Assembly: GCF_014236795.1 (NCBI RefSeq)
Contig: NZ_CP049017.1
Coordinates: forward strand, 4,599,001 to 4,663,000
Source: Xanthomonas theicola
Lineage (GTDB): Bacteria; Pseudomonadota; Gammaproteobacteria; Xanthomonadales; Xanthomonadaceae
DNA: 64,000 nt
Reading direction: 5' to 3'
This document shows, in pieces, positions 1 to 9,406 of the stretch. Under the pieces are notes generated by a model. The model made no database searches. It was not told the DNA's origin and saw nothing but the letters and a program-made list of their open reading frames with translations. Numbering within the stretch: position 1 is the first letter of the stretch; every line of letters begins with the position of its first letter. The position numbers and the translations under genes were made by a program.

Positions 1-1
1 G

Positions 2-195
2 TTCGCGCCGGTGTCCGACGCGTTCGCGCCGCTCGGCGACCATGAAGGCTGTTGATCGTGGTCGAAACGCAGCGGCGCTGGTTTCCCGAGCAACGCCAGC
101 GGCCGTTCGCGCAGGGAGTGGGGGTGGTCGTCGAAGGCGTGCGCGGCGGGCAGGTGTTGCGCGACGCGGCGGGATGGGAGGTAGTGTCGCAATGA
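2..195 (+). pseudogene. C-terminal fragment of an unidentified gene, apparently frameshifted
   Basis: The window opens inside a possible coding sequence. Frame 2 reads FAPVSDAFAPLGDHEG up to about position 48. Frame 1 then reads LLIVVETQRRWFPEQRQRPF and continues to a TGA at 193-195, ending in GWEVVSQ. Neither frame is open across the join, so a one-base deletion near 46-49 is needed to link them. Base composition and residue choice look coding in both halves. I do not recognise the family. It could be the 3' end of a gene that begins before the window. Confidence 0.3.
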
Positions 196-228
196 GTCTG
201 TCGGCGCAGTCCAGCGTCCGATCCGCCG

Positions 229-1134
229 TTACCCGCGCTTGCCCGCCGCATGCGCCAGCGCCAGCTGCCACAGCTGGCGCACGACCGGCATCGCCCGCGC
301 GGTGGCCGGCAGCGCCGCCAGCGCCAGCCGCGCCAGCGGCACCCGGCCTTCGATGTCCAGGTAGCGCACGCCGAGCAGTTGCATCTGGGCGGTCGAGGCC
401 GGCACCACCGACACGCCGAGTTCGGCGGCGACCAGGTTCACGATCGACGACATCTGCGGTGCCTCCTGGCTGATCCGCAGCTCGAAGCCGGATTGCCGGC
501 AGGCCTCCAAAATCTCGTCGTACAGGCTGGTGCCGAAGCTGCGCGTGAACAGGATGAACGGCTCGCCAGCCAGTGCCGACAGCGGCGCGCGCCGGCGCCT
601 GGCCAGGCGGTGCGCGGCCGGCACCGCGATCTTCATTGGTTCGTCGGGAAATTTCAGCAGCTGCAGCTCGGGCGGGGTGACCACGCCGTAGCGGATGAAC
701 GCCGCATCCAGGCGGCCCTGCACCAGCGCGGCGAGCAGGCCGGCGGTGTTGGTTTCCTCCAGCGCCAGCGCCACCGCCGGCCAGCCGCGGCGGAAGTTGC
801 GCACCAGCGTCGGCACGATCGGGTTGAACGCGGCCGAGGCGGTGAAGCCCAGCCGCAGCACGCCGCTCTCGCCGCGTGCGGCGCGGCGGGCGGCGTCGCC
901 GGCGCGCTCCAGGTCGGCGAGCACGCGCCTGGCCTCGACCCGGAATGCGCCGCCGGCCTCGGTGAGCTCGGCGCCGCGCGGGGTGCGCAGGAACAGCGGC
1001 GTGCCCAGTTCCTGTTCCAGCGCACGGATCTGCTGGCTCAGCGGCGGCTGCTGGATGCCCAGCTGCGCCGCGGCGCGGGTGAAATGGCCGGCCTCGGCCA
1101 CGGCCAGGAAATAGCGCAGATGGCGCAGTTCCAT
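229..1134 (-). CDS. LysR-family transcriptional regulator
   Basis: This is a one-component DNA-binding regulator of about 301 residues, the usual LysR length. The start chosen is the ATG giving MELRHLRYFLAVAEAGHF, because the LysR helix-turn-helix begins right there; an upstream in-frame start at 1170 would add 12 atypical residues. The winged HTH covers roughly residues 1-60 (AAAQLGIQQPPLSQQIRALE), and the periplasmic-binding-protein-like effector domain roughly 90-295. The sequence resembles the BenM/CatR-type subgroup that senses aromatic or small acidic ligands, but the ligand cannot be read from sequence. It is transcribed divergently from an MFS exporter, the classical LysR arrangement, so that transporter is its likely target. 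Confidence 0.93.
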   Translation of the reverse strand: MELRHLRYFLAVAEAGHFTRAAAQLGIQQPPLSQQIRALEQELGTPLFLRTPRGAELTEAGGAFRVEARRVLADLERAGDAARRAARGESGVLRLGFTASAAFNPIVPTLVRNFRRGWPAVALALEETNTAGLLAALVQGRLDAAFIRYGVVTPPELQLLKFPDEPMKIAVPAAHRLARRRRAPLSALAGEPFILFTRSFGTSLYDEILEACRQSGFELRISQEAPQMSSIVNLVAAELGVSVVPASTAQMQLLGVRYLDIEGRVPLARLALAALPATARAMPVVRQLWQLALAHAAGKRG

Positions 1135-1137
1135 GTC

Positions 1138-1152
1138 ATATTCAAAAGATAT
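1138..1152. promoter_or_regulatory. Candidate LysR operator (ATA-N9-TAT)
   Basis: The short divergent region contains ATATTCAAAAGATAT, an imperfect palindrome of the T-N11-A type bound by LysR regulators. It sits immediately upstream of the regulator start and about 80 bases before the transporter start, so one site could serve both autoregulation and activation. A second AT-rich stretch, ATCATATATT, follows near 1168. Confidence 0.5.
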
Positions 1153-1229
1153 GGAGAATGCCTGGATCATATATTGGACACCGGATCGGTGCAGGCAAAT
1201 ACTGGCCGCCCTTTTTGCTGTCCGGCACC

Positions 1230-2483
1230 GTGACCACTTCCATCCAATGCCCGCCGTTGCAGGCCGTGGACGATGCGCCGCTGTTGCGCATCCGCCTGGC
1301 GCTGTTCCTAGCCGGCTTCGCCACCTTCTCGCTGCTGTACAGCGTGCAGCCGTTGCTGCCGGCGTTCGCGCGCGAGTTCGGGGTCGATGCGGCGACCAGT
1401 TCGCTGCCGCTGTCGCTGGCCACCGGCGGCCTGGCGATCGCGATCTTCTGCGCCGGCGCGGTGTCGGAGAATCTGGGCCGGCGCGGGCTGATGTTCGTGT
1501 CGATCGCGCTGGCGGCCTTGCTCAACCTGCTCGCCGCCTGCCTGCTGCACTGGGGCGCGCTGGTGGTGGCGCGCGCGCTGTCCGGCGTCGCCCTGGGCGG
1601 GGTGCCGGCGGTGGCGATGGTGTACCTGGCCGAGGAATTGCCGGCGACCAGGCTCGGTGCGGCCACCGGCCTGTACGTGGCCGGCAACGCGTTCGGCGGC
1701 ATGGTCGGGCGCATCGGCATGAGCGTGTTGACCGACCATTTCGACTGGCGCACCGCGCTGGCGGTGTTCTCCGGCGTCGACCTGCTGGCCGCGGTCGGCT
1801 TCGTGCTGCTGCTGCCGCCCTCGCGCCATTTCGTGCGCCGTCGCGGCATCAACCTGCGCTTCCACCTGCAGGCCTGGGACGGGCATCTGCGCGATCGCTA
1901 CCTGCCGTGGCTGTTCGCGATCCCGTTCCTGGCGATGGGCGTGTTCGTGAGCGTCTACAACTACGCCGGCTTCCGCCTGGGCGGGCCGGAGTTCGGGCTC
2001 AGCCAGAGCCAGCTCGGGCTGATCTTCAGCGCCTACGTGTTCGGCATCGTGTCCTCGTCGGTGGCCGGCGCGGCCTCCGACCGCTTCGGCCGCGGCCCGG
2101 TGGTAGTGGCCGGCATCGCGGTGGCGGCGTTCGGCGTGGCGCTGACCCTGGCGCACCTGCTGGCGGTGGTCATCGCCGGCATCGTGCTGCTGACCATCGG
2201 TTTCTTCGTCGCGCATTCGGCGGCCAGCGCCTGGGTCGGCCGCCTCGGCGGGCGCAACAAAGGCCATGCCGTATCGCTGTACCTGCTGGCCTACTACAGC
2301 GGCGCCAGCCTGATCGGCTCGCTCGGCGGCGTGGCCTGGCAGCACGGCGGCTGGAACGCGCTGGCCGGCTGCTGCCTGCTGTTGCTGGGCATCGCGCTGT
2401 GCGCGGCGCAGGTGCTGCGCCGCGGCGCCGACGACAGCCGCCGGTACGGCCGCTTCGCACCGCACCCACCGCGCGGCGAATAG
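1230..2483 (+). CDS. Major facilitator superfamily transporter, YnfM/Bcr-like
   Basis: This is a predicted inner-membrane exporter of about 417 residues with the 12 hydrophobic segments usual for the MFS. The early segment around LALFLAGFATFSLLYSVQPL and the loop SENLGRRGLMFVSIAL match the drug:H+ antiporter motif between helices 2 and 3. The closest family I recall is YnfM-like, related to chloramphenicol and arabinose exporters. The GTG at 1230 (VTTSIQC) is preferred because the in-frame ATG at 1158 would add a non-hydrophobic tail running over the operator, though 1158 remains possible. Substrate unknown. Divergent from, and probably controlled by, the adjacent LysR gene. Confidence 0.88.
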   Translation: MTTSIQCPPLQAVDDAPLLRIRLALFLAGFATFSLLYSVQPLLPAFAREFGVDAATSSLPLSLATGGLAIAIFCAGAVSENLGRRGLMFVSIALAALLNLLAACLLHWGALVVARALSGVALGGVPAVAMVYLAEELPATRLGAATGLYVAGNAFGGMVGRIGMSVLTDHFDWRTALAVFSGVDLLAAVGFVLLLPPSRHFVRRRGINLRFHLQAWDGHLRDRYLPWLFAIPFLAMGVFVSVYNYAGFRLGGPEFGLSQSQLGLIFSAYVFGIVSSSVAGAASDRFGRGPVVVAGIAVAAFGVALTLAHLLAVVIAGIVLLTIGFFVAHSAASAWVGRLGGRNKGHAVSLYLLAYYSGASLIGSLGGVAWQHGGWNALAGCCLLLLGIALCAAQVLRRGADDSRRYGRFAPHPPRGE

Positions 2484-2667
2484 CCGGCGGGTACGCTGTG
2501 CGCCATCCGCCCGCGCGCTTTCCCCTTGCGCGCGCAGGCAAGGGCAACGGGCGCTTCGGCCGGCGGCCCGATCTGGCGGCCTACTGCGCGATCCGGAGCG
2601 CGATCCGATCGAGGCAGGAACGCGTTGCGAATCGGGCGGCGCAGGCAACATGCCTGTCCGCGCCGCC

Positions 2668-4627
2668 TCACTGCGTGGAGTAGCTCACCGACAAGGTCAC
2701 GTTGGCATAGCCGCCGGTGCCGCCGAGCAGGCGCACGAAGTAGCTGTCCCCGGCCGGCAGCGCCAGCGGCACGTTCTGGGTGGCGCCGTTGCGCGCCGAG
2801 CTGTAGTCGGCGTCGCGGCCGTCCGCGCCGGGGGCGCGGGTGGCGCGGACGTACAGCTTGAGCTGGCCGCTGCCGCCCAGCGTGCGGATCTGCAGGTTGC
2901 GCGCGTTGGCCGGCACGTCCAGGCGGTACAGCAGCCCTGGTCCTGCGCTGGCCGCCAGCTTGCTCAGCGTGCCGCGGCCGATGCCGACCGCGTTGGCCTC
3001 TTCGCCGGCGCCGATGACGCCGGCGGTGCGCGCCACGGCCTTGCCGGCGTTGACGATGCCGGCACCGATGCGCAGCGTCGGCTTGACCGGAAAGACGGTG
3101 GAGGTCTGGGTCAGGATGTCGCGCATCTGCGCCGGGGTGGGGGGGGGGCGGGCGATTGGCGTTCAGTGCGGCGCTGATCGCCAGCGCCGCCACCCCGGCC
3201 ACGTGCGGGGCGGCCATCGAGGCGCCGTTGTAGCCGACGTAGGCCGGTTGCCCCACGCTGTGCGCACCATTGTTGAGGGTGGACCAGATCAGGCCCGCGC
3301 GCACCCGGGTGCCGCTGGACGCATCGTTCAGGTAGACGCCGCCGCCAGGGGCCGCCAGCGTGATGGTGCCGCCGTGGTTGGAGTAGAAGGCGCGGCCGCC
3401 GGTGATGCCGGTGGCGGCCACGTTGATCACGCCCGGGCAACTGGCCGGGGTGGACGCCGCCGCGTCCGCGCTGTCGTTGCCTGCCGCCGCCGCCACGCTG
3501 CCGCGCGCGATCGCGCTGGCGATGGCCTTGGCCGTCACCGTGTCCTGCGAACAGACGCCGCCGCCGCCCAGGCTCATGTTGATGACCTCGGCCGGGTTCT
3601 GGTTGTCCGGCACGCCGTCGACGTGGCCGCCGGAGGCCCAGACGATGGCGTCGGCGATGTCGGCGGTGCTGCCGCCGCAATGGCCGAGCGCGCGGATCGG
3701 CAGGATCTTGGCCTTCGGCGCGATGCCGGCCATGCCGATGCGGTTGTTGGTCAGCATGGCGATGGTGCCGGACACGTAGGTGCCGTGCCAGGAGCTGTCG
3801 GTCTGCTCCCACTCCTGCACGCAGCCGCCGTTGGCGACCAGGAACCTGTCCTCGGTGGTCCAGTCGCCGGTGTCCCAGCCGCCGGCCGCGCGGCCGGCGA
3901 TGGCGCGGCCGGAGACCAAGGCGTTGCTGATGAAGTCGTAGCCGGCATTGGCCAGCGACGTGTCCAGGTCCGGATGCGCGGTGATGCCAGTGTCGATCAC
4001 CGCCACCACCACGCCGTTGCCGTCGCCCTACTGCCAGGCCGGCAGCAGGTCGATGCCGCCGCGGTTGGCGTAGCCGGTGGGCTCCGGGGCGAGGGTTTCC
4101 AGGTGCCCGTCGGGCGCGCGCAGGCGCCATTGCACGGCGAAGCCCGGATCGTTGGGCGCGGCGACCGCGCCGACCGCGTTGACGGTGGCCGGGGTGGCGC
4201 TGCGGATCGGCTTGAGCATCACGTTGGGTTCGACATGCGCCACCGACGGATCGGCCTTGAGGCTGGCCATCAGCGTTTCCAACTGGGTCTGGCTCAGTGC
4301 GCGGCTGGGCCGCACCAGGTCGGCGTCGGTGCCGAGCCGGCGCGCCCGGCGCAACGCCGGCGCGCTTTGCCGGTAGCCGCGCGGCCATGCATTCGTGGTG
4401 CTGGGGGCGGCCATGATCGTGCCGAGCTTGGCGGCGGCAGCGGCGGTGTCACGGCGCTCGCTGCTGCCGTCGCGGTAGGTCACGATCAGCCCGTCGTAGA
4501 CCTTGGACTGGCCGGGCACGCCCGCGTCGAGGATGGAGAAGCGCGGCGCGGTCTGCGCGTGGGCGGTGGCCGCCAGCGCCAGGCTCAGCGACAGCAGGGT
4601 GCGAGGAAGCGAGGTGATGGTCGTCAT
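2668..4627 (-). pseudogene. Subtilisin-like (S8) secreted serine protease, interrupted by an amber codon and a frameshift
   Basis: Joined, the pieces would make a roughly 650-residue secreted protease. There is a signal peptide (ending TAHAQ), an inhibitor-like propeptide, then a complete S8 domain: catalytic Asp in VAVIDTGITAHPDL, His in SWHGTYVSGTIA, oxyanion Asn in AAAGNDSADA, and Ser in NGASMAAPHVAGVAAL. A C-terminal pre-peptidase (PPC) domain ends SVSYSTQ. Two lesions break it. An in-frame TAG at 4028-4030 lies just before GDGNGVVVAVIDTG. A one-base insertion lies in a run of ten G at 3139-3148 (C10 in the coding strand), after which the frame changes to MRDILTQTSTVFPVKP. Xanthomonads carry related extracellular proteases as virulence factors. 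Unless the lesions are sequencing errors, no active enzyme is made. Confidence 0.9.
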
Positions 4628-4739
4628 GCGCGGATCTCGATGGGAGGGTGAGTGGGGAGCGTCGGCAGCGCGCGTCGGCGTGCCGGCGGAGGAATCGCCG
4701 CGTGCGGGGGTGCGGCCGGCGCAGCGCCGGCCGCCGCGG

Positions 4740-6906
4740 TCACCAACTCAAGCCGGCGCCGGCGGACACGCTTTTGTCGTTGCCGGAAAACGCGCCGCCG
4801 AGCGAGACGCTGGCGCGCTGGCCGATCGCGCGCTGATAGCCCACTGCCAACGCGCTTTCGCCGCCTTGCGAGCCGACGCCCACGCCGACGCGGTTGGCGC
4901 CGGCCAGCCCCGAGGTGTTGACCGCCATGCCGGCGTAGGCGGCGCTCATCGCGCCCATGCGCCCGATGCGCCGGTCCACGTCGTGGAAGCGGCGATCGGT
5001 GTCGTTGCGCAGCGTAGTCAGGGTGTCGTCCCAGCCCGACAGGCGGCTGTCGGTGTAGGCCCTGGCGCTGCTCAGCGTGGCGCTGTCGCCGGCCTGCATC
5101 TGGCTGACGTTCACCGCATCGGTGGCGGCGCTGCCGGCGGCCACGTTGGTGACCTGGCGTGCGTTGCCGGCGCTGCCCACCGAGACGGTGTTGGCGCGGC
5201 TGGCGCTGGAGTTGCGGCCCAGCGCCACTGCGTTGTCCGCCGAGACCGACGCACCCTGGCCCAGCGCGGTGCCGGACGCGGCGGTGACCGCGGCGCTCTC
5301 GCCGACCGCCACCGCGTTGGTGGCGCTGGCGCTGATGCTGGCGTTGGCACCGACCGCGGTGCTGCTGTCGGCGTTGACCCGCGCATTGCCGCCCAGCGCG
5401 GTGTCGTTGGGACCGAAGGCCAGCGCATTGGCGCCGACCGCGGTGCCGTTCTCGCCGTTGGCGGTGGCGCTGGCGCCGGCCGCCACTGCGTTGGTGCCCG
5501 CGCCGACGCTAGCGCCCACCGCGACGCCGCCGCCGCCCTGGGCAAGACTGCCGACGCGGGTGTCCAGTGCCGTCAACGCACCATCCAGCGCCGAAACCGC
5601 CGAACCCACATTGGCGTAGGCGCTGCCCTGGACCAGATAGGCGCCGCCGCCCATGCTGCCGTCGCTGCCCACCACGCTGCCCGCGCCCAGGATGCTGGCG
5701 ATGCCGCGCAGCTGCAGGACGTTGACCGCATCGGTGTCGGCGCTGCCGGCGGCGACGTAGGTCAGCTGGCGTGCCGCGCCCTCCCTGCCGAAGGCAACGC
5801 TGTGGTCGCGGTCGGCGACCGAACCGGCACCGATGGCCACGCTGTCGGCGCCGGTCGCCGCGCTGTTGTAGCCCAGTGCGACGGTGTTGGCGGCCAGCGC
5901 GGTGGCGCCGCTGCCGACCGCGCTGGCACCGTTGCCGTTGGCGCTGGCAGTGCTGCCGAAGGCGCTGGCGTCGGCGCCATCGGCGAAGGACTGGGCGCCC
6001 ACCGCCACGGCATTGCTGCGGGTGGCCAGCGCCTGCGCGCCCAGCGCCATGCTGTACAGCGCGTCGGCATGGCTGCCGAAGCCCAGCGCGGTGCCGTGGT
6101 CGGACAGCGCCCAGGCGCCGGCGCCGATGGCGATGCCGCCGTTGCCGCTGGCCTGGGCGCCGTAGCCGCTGGCGATGCTGAAGAAGCCGGACGCTTTGCT
6201 GAAACCGCCGCTGGCGATGGCGCCGGTCCCGGATGCGCCGGCCGCATAGCCGACCGCCGCGGAATGTTCGCCGGTGGCCATGGTCGAGCGCCCTAGCGCG
6301 GTGGCGGAATCGCCGGTCGCCTGCGCGGCCGCGCCGAACACCGATGCGCTCGCCCCGCTGCCCATTGCATTCCAGCCCACCACCGTGGCGTTGGCTTGGG
6401 TGGCCTGCGAGGCGGTGCCGATCGCCAGCGCGCCGAAGCCGGTGCTCCTTGCGCTTTCCGAATCGCCGAAGCCGCTGCCGAAGAAGCTGCCGCCGATCGC
6501 GATCGCCGAGGTGCCGCTGGCCACCGCGCCGTCGCCCATCGCGATGGCCGCGGGTGGAGTGGTGGCCGATGGCGATGGCGAAGGCGCCGGACGCATCGGA
6601 ACGGGCGCCCATCGCCACGGCGCGCAGGCCCGCGGCCGTGGCGAAGTCGTTGCCGTGGTTCAGGCCTTCGGCCACGAAGTAACCGAGCGTGTTCTGGCTG
6701 CCGGGCTGGACCGCGTCGGGCGACGCGGCTGCGTCGGCGCTGCCGGTGTCCTCGGCATCGTTCGCGCTGGCCGAAGCGGCCAGCGGCGTCAGCGCGCCCA
6801 TCGCCAACAGCAATGCGGCGGTCAACAGGGGGTAAGACGCGTGCGGCAAGATGGAAGGGTGGGCGAGCCTATGGCTCGAACGTGCGCAGACGGGGGAGAC
6901 GGGCAT
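4740..6906 (-). pseudogene. Trimeric autotransporter adhesin (YadA-like), frameshifted in the head
   Basis: This would encode about 720 residues of an outer-membrane trimeric adhesin. It has an N-terminal signal peptide (LLTAALLLAMGALTPLAASA), a long left-handed beta-roll head of repeated AxAIGxxAxA-type motifs (such as AIAMGDGAVASGTSAIAIGG), two neck motifs (VAAGSADTDAVNV and VAAGSAATDAVNVSQMQ), a short stalk, and a YadA anchor ending in aromatic Trp (SAGAGLSW). The frame changes within the head: AIAIGHHST is followed by AAIAMGDGA only if one base is removed from the GGG at 6552-6554. Upstream of that point the protein would stop or run into nonsense. The 3' half has no translation start of its own beyond a chance ATG. 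Confidence 0.88.
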
Positions 6907-7030
6907 GATCGGGTCCAGGGCGGGCGCAGGGAGCCGCGGCCGTGGGGGGGGTAAGCCCGATTAAGGCAGCAAGCCCCGGCCTGCTTCAATGCGCGAAAAT
7001 TCACCCCAACCTCACGGTAGACTCACGGCC

Positions 7031-7318
7031 ATGGCATCCCGGGTGCGACGCATGCCGCAGAATTCGCTCGCCGCCTTGGGCGCGCGGCTCTGGCGACGCT
7101 GCTTGGCATGGCTGCGCCGCGTCCCTATCGCCGATCCGGTGGATCGGCGCAACGCGCCTGCGCTGTGCAGGCGCTGTTCGTGTTCCTCGGCAGCGAGATC
7201 CCGCTCAACAAGCTCTATCACCTGCTGACCGCGCCGCAGATCCAGATGAGCCCCGGCCAACTGGCAGTGGACGTGGGCACCGACATGGCGATCCCTGGCC
7301 GCCTGGACCGGGGTGTAG
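7031..7318 (+). pseudogene. Broken N-terminal portion of the adjacent histidine kinase
   Basis: From ATG 7031 the sequence reads MASRVRRMPQNSLAALGARL. It shifts frame near 7158-7162 into QALFVFLGSEIPLNKLYHLL, and shifts back at about 7291 into SLAAWTGV. A TAG at 7316-7318 follows, and the intact kinase frame continues immediately as MIHRGLLKQ. The two indels compensate each other, so the original gene clearly continued through here. The codon replaced by TAG was most likely Trp. Confidence 0.6.
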
Positions 7319-8422
7319 ATGATCCACCGCGGCCTGCTGAAGCAGGCGGCCGCCGCGTTCGTCGCGGTGGTGCTGTGTTCAGCGGTGGCTGCCAACCTGG
7401 CGTTCGGCTACCAGCTGCAGGCCTTCGATCCCTACCCGATGATGATGCTGACCCTGGCTGCGCTGGTAATCGGGCGGCGTGCGCTGTGGCTGGTATACCT
7501 GTGCATCACGCTGGTCTTCTGGCTGGGCATGGCGAGTCCGTGGGGCCAGAATCCGGACGCCGCGCGCAGTCCGTTCCAGAACCTGCCGTCGCTGGCGCTG
7601 AGCTATCTGATGATCGCCCTGGTACTCGACCGTACCGTCGCGTCGCTGCGCGAGAGCCTGTGGCGCGCGCGCCGCAACGCCGCGCGGCTGCGCGTGGGGA
7701 TGCGCGAGCGCGCGCAGGCGCAGCAGCGGCTGCTGCACCTGCAGAAGATCGAGTCGGTCGGGCACCTGGCCAGCGGGGTGTCGCACGACTTCAACAACAT
7801 CCTCGCCGCGATCGTCGGCTACTGCGCGCAGCGCCACCGTGTGCACGAACTGGACTTCGCGCCGCACGCCGACGCGCTGGCGATGGCCGAGGCGCTGGAG
7901 GGCATCGAACTGGCCGCGCAGCGCGGCGTGGCGATCAGCCGCAAGCTGAGCGCGCCCGAGCGCTTCGATGCGAACGAGGCCTTGCGCGGCATCCAGCCGC
8001 TGTTGCGGCAGCTGTTCGGGCCGGCGGTGCGGCTGCAACTGGAGCTGGCGCAGGAACCGATGGCGTTGTTCCTGGACCGCAGCCAGCTCGATCTGGCGAT
8101 GCTCAACTTCGCCGCCAACGCGCGCGATGCGATGCCCGGCGGCGGCGGCTTCTCGGTGCGGCTGCAGCGCAACGGCGAGTCCGCGCGCATCGAGATCGCC
8201 GATACCGGCATCGGCATGAGCGCGGAGGTGCAGCGGCAGGTGTTCGAGCCGTTCTTCACCACCAAGCCGGCCGGGCAGGGCACCGGGCTGGGCCTGGCGG
8301 TGGCGTTCGAGATGGCGCGGCAGGCGCGCGGCAGCCTGGACGTGCACAGCGCGCCAGGCGCGGGTACCCGCTTCGTGCTGCGCCTGCCGCTGGCCGCCGT
8401 GCTCAGCGCTCCTGCGGCATGA
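7319..8422 (+). CDS. Membrane sensor histidine kinase, probably N-terminally truncated
   Basis: The 367-residue frame holds several membrane segments in the first 110 residues (AAAFVAVVLCSAVAANLAFG, MMMLTLAALVIG, WLVYLCITLVFWLGM) and then a complete kinase core. The H-box reads HLASGVSHDFNNILAAIVGY, the N-box NFAANARDAMPGGG, the G1 box DTGIGMS, the F box FEPFFTTK and the G2 box GTGLGLA. It is an HisKA/HATPase_c protein of the type common beside OmpR-like regulators. The start at 7319 lies directly after a TAG, and homologous sequence continues upstream in broken form, so at least one more membrane helix seems lost. The gene converges on, and overlaps by 20 bases, a response regulator that is itself altered. 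Confidence 0.85.
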   Translation: MIHRGLLKQAAAAFVAVVLCSAVAANLAFGYQLQAFDPYPMMMLTLAALVIGRRALWLVYLCITLVFWLGMASPWGQNPDAARSPFQNLPSLALSYLMIALVLDRTVASLRESLWRARRNAARLRVGMRERAQAQQRLLHLQKIESVGHLASGVSHDFNNILAAIVGYCAQRHRVHELDFAPHADALAMAEALEGIELAAQRGVAISRKLSAPERFDANEALRGIQPLLRQLFGPAVRLQLELAQEPMALFLDRSQLDLAMLNFAANARDAMPGGGGFSVRLQRNGESARIEIADTGIGMSAEVQRQVFEPFFTTKPAGQGTGLGLAVAFEMARQARGSLDVHSAPGAGTRFVLRLPLAAVLSAPAA

Positions 8423-9122
8423 ACAGGTAGCCCTCGCCGCGCACCGACTTCAGCGGCAGCGGCACGCCGGTACGCTCCTGCACCTTCAGGCGCAGCCGGT
8501 GCAGCAGCGCGTCCAGCCGGTGCGGGTCGATCTCCATGCCGAGGTTGCCGCCGAGCATGCCGACCAGCGCGTCGCGGGTGACCAGCCGCCCGCGCGCGCT
8601 CCACAGGCTCTGCATCACCTTGCGCTCGGAGCCGGTCAAGGGCACGGCGTTGCCGTCGGGCGCGAACAGGCACCAGCCATCGTCCTGCAGTTGCCAATCC
8701 TCGCTCGCGGCCGGTTGCGGATAGTGCAGGCGCCGCGCCACGCTGAACAAGGTGGCGGCCAGGATCTCGATCTGCACCGGCTTGACCAGATAGGCGTCGG
8801 CGCCCTGGTTGAGGCCGCGCAACAGATCGGGGCGGTCGCCGCGTCCGCTGAGAACGATGATGCCCAACGCCGGCCGCAGCGATTGCAATTGCTCGATCAG
8901 GGTGAAGCCGTCGCCGTCCAGCGCCGTCCACAGCGCCTGGATGGTGCGCAGCGGCGTCACCGCCATGCCGTGCTGCCGCAGTCCGGGAACCAGGACCCGG
9001 TCGCGCAACAGATCGTCGTCTTCCAGCAACGCCACCCGCAGCGCGAGGTTGGCGGTTGAGGTCGGCAGGCCACTGGGATCGGAAAGTCTGCTCACGACGC
9101 GGGATCGGGTAAGAAGCGGCAT
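8403..9122 (-). CDS. OmpR/PhoB-type response regulator lacking the phosphoacceptor segment
   Basis: This 239-residue protein has a receiver and a winged-helix effector domain. The acidic pocket (ALLEDDDLLRDRV), the switch Ser region (IIVLSGRGDR) and the conserved Lys (DAYLVKPVQIEIL) are present, as is the C-terminal trans_reg_C domain (GSERKVMQSLWSARGRLVTR ... SVRGEGYLFMP). The stretch that should hold beta-3 and the phosphorylated Asp is missing: RTIQALWTALD runs straight into GDGFTLIEQL, where relatives have about 15 more residues with a VLD-x-x-LP motif. The frame is kept, so an in-frame deletion between similar GC-rich words is likely. The protein may be constitutively active, phosphorylation-independent or dead. 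It pairs with the damaged kinase next door. Confidence 0.85.
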   Translation of the reverse strand: MPLLTRSRVVSRLSDPSGLPTSTANLALRVALLEDDDLLRDRVLVPGLRQHGMAVTPLRTIQALWTALDGDGFTLIEQLQSLRPALGIIVLSGRGDRPDLLRGLNQGADAYLVKPVQIEILAATLFSVARRLHYPQPAASEDWQLQDDGWCLFAPDGNAVPLTGSERKVMQSLWSARGRLVTRDALVGMLGGNLGMEIDPHRLDALLHRLRLKVQERTGVPLPLKSVRGEGYLFMPQER

Positions 9123-9406
9123 TCCTCACGACTGCAGCGTGCGGTCCCGAGGATGTGCGGCGCCATGCGGCCTGCCATCGGCTCGGCTTGCGCCCCGACA
9201 GTAGTCAGTTTCCACGGCGCTTTCAATGCGCTGCGGCGCGCGTGAACGCGGCGAGTGCACGCGGCGCTTGCGTTGCCGCGACCGGCACCCAAAATAACCG
9301 GCATCGCCGCGTTCCCGGGATCCACACGCATGCCCCTGCCGACCGATGCCCTGCGCCCACCCGCGCCGCTGCCGGCGCGGGCGCACGCCGCGTTGGCCGC
9401 GGCGCG

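Noticed and set aside
42..473. Plus-strand open frame over the 3' end of the LysR gene
   Set aside because: Ala/Arg/Pro-rich with no domain, and antisense to a clear LysR protein.
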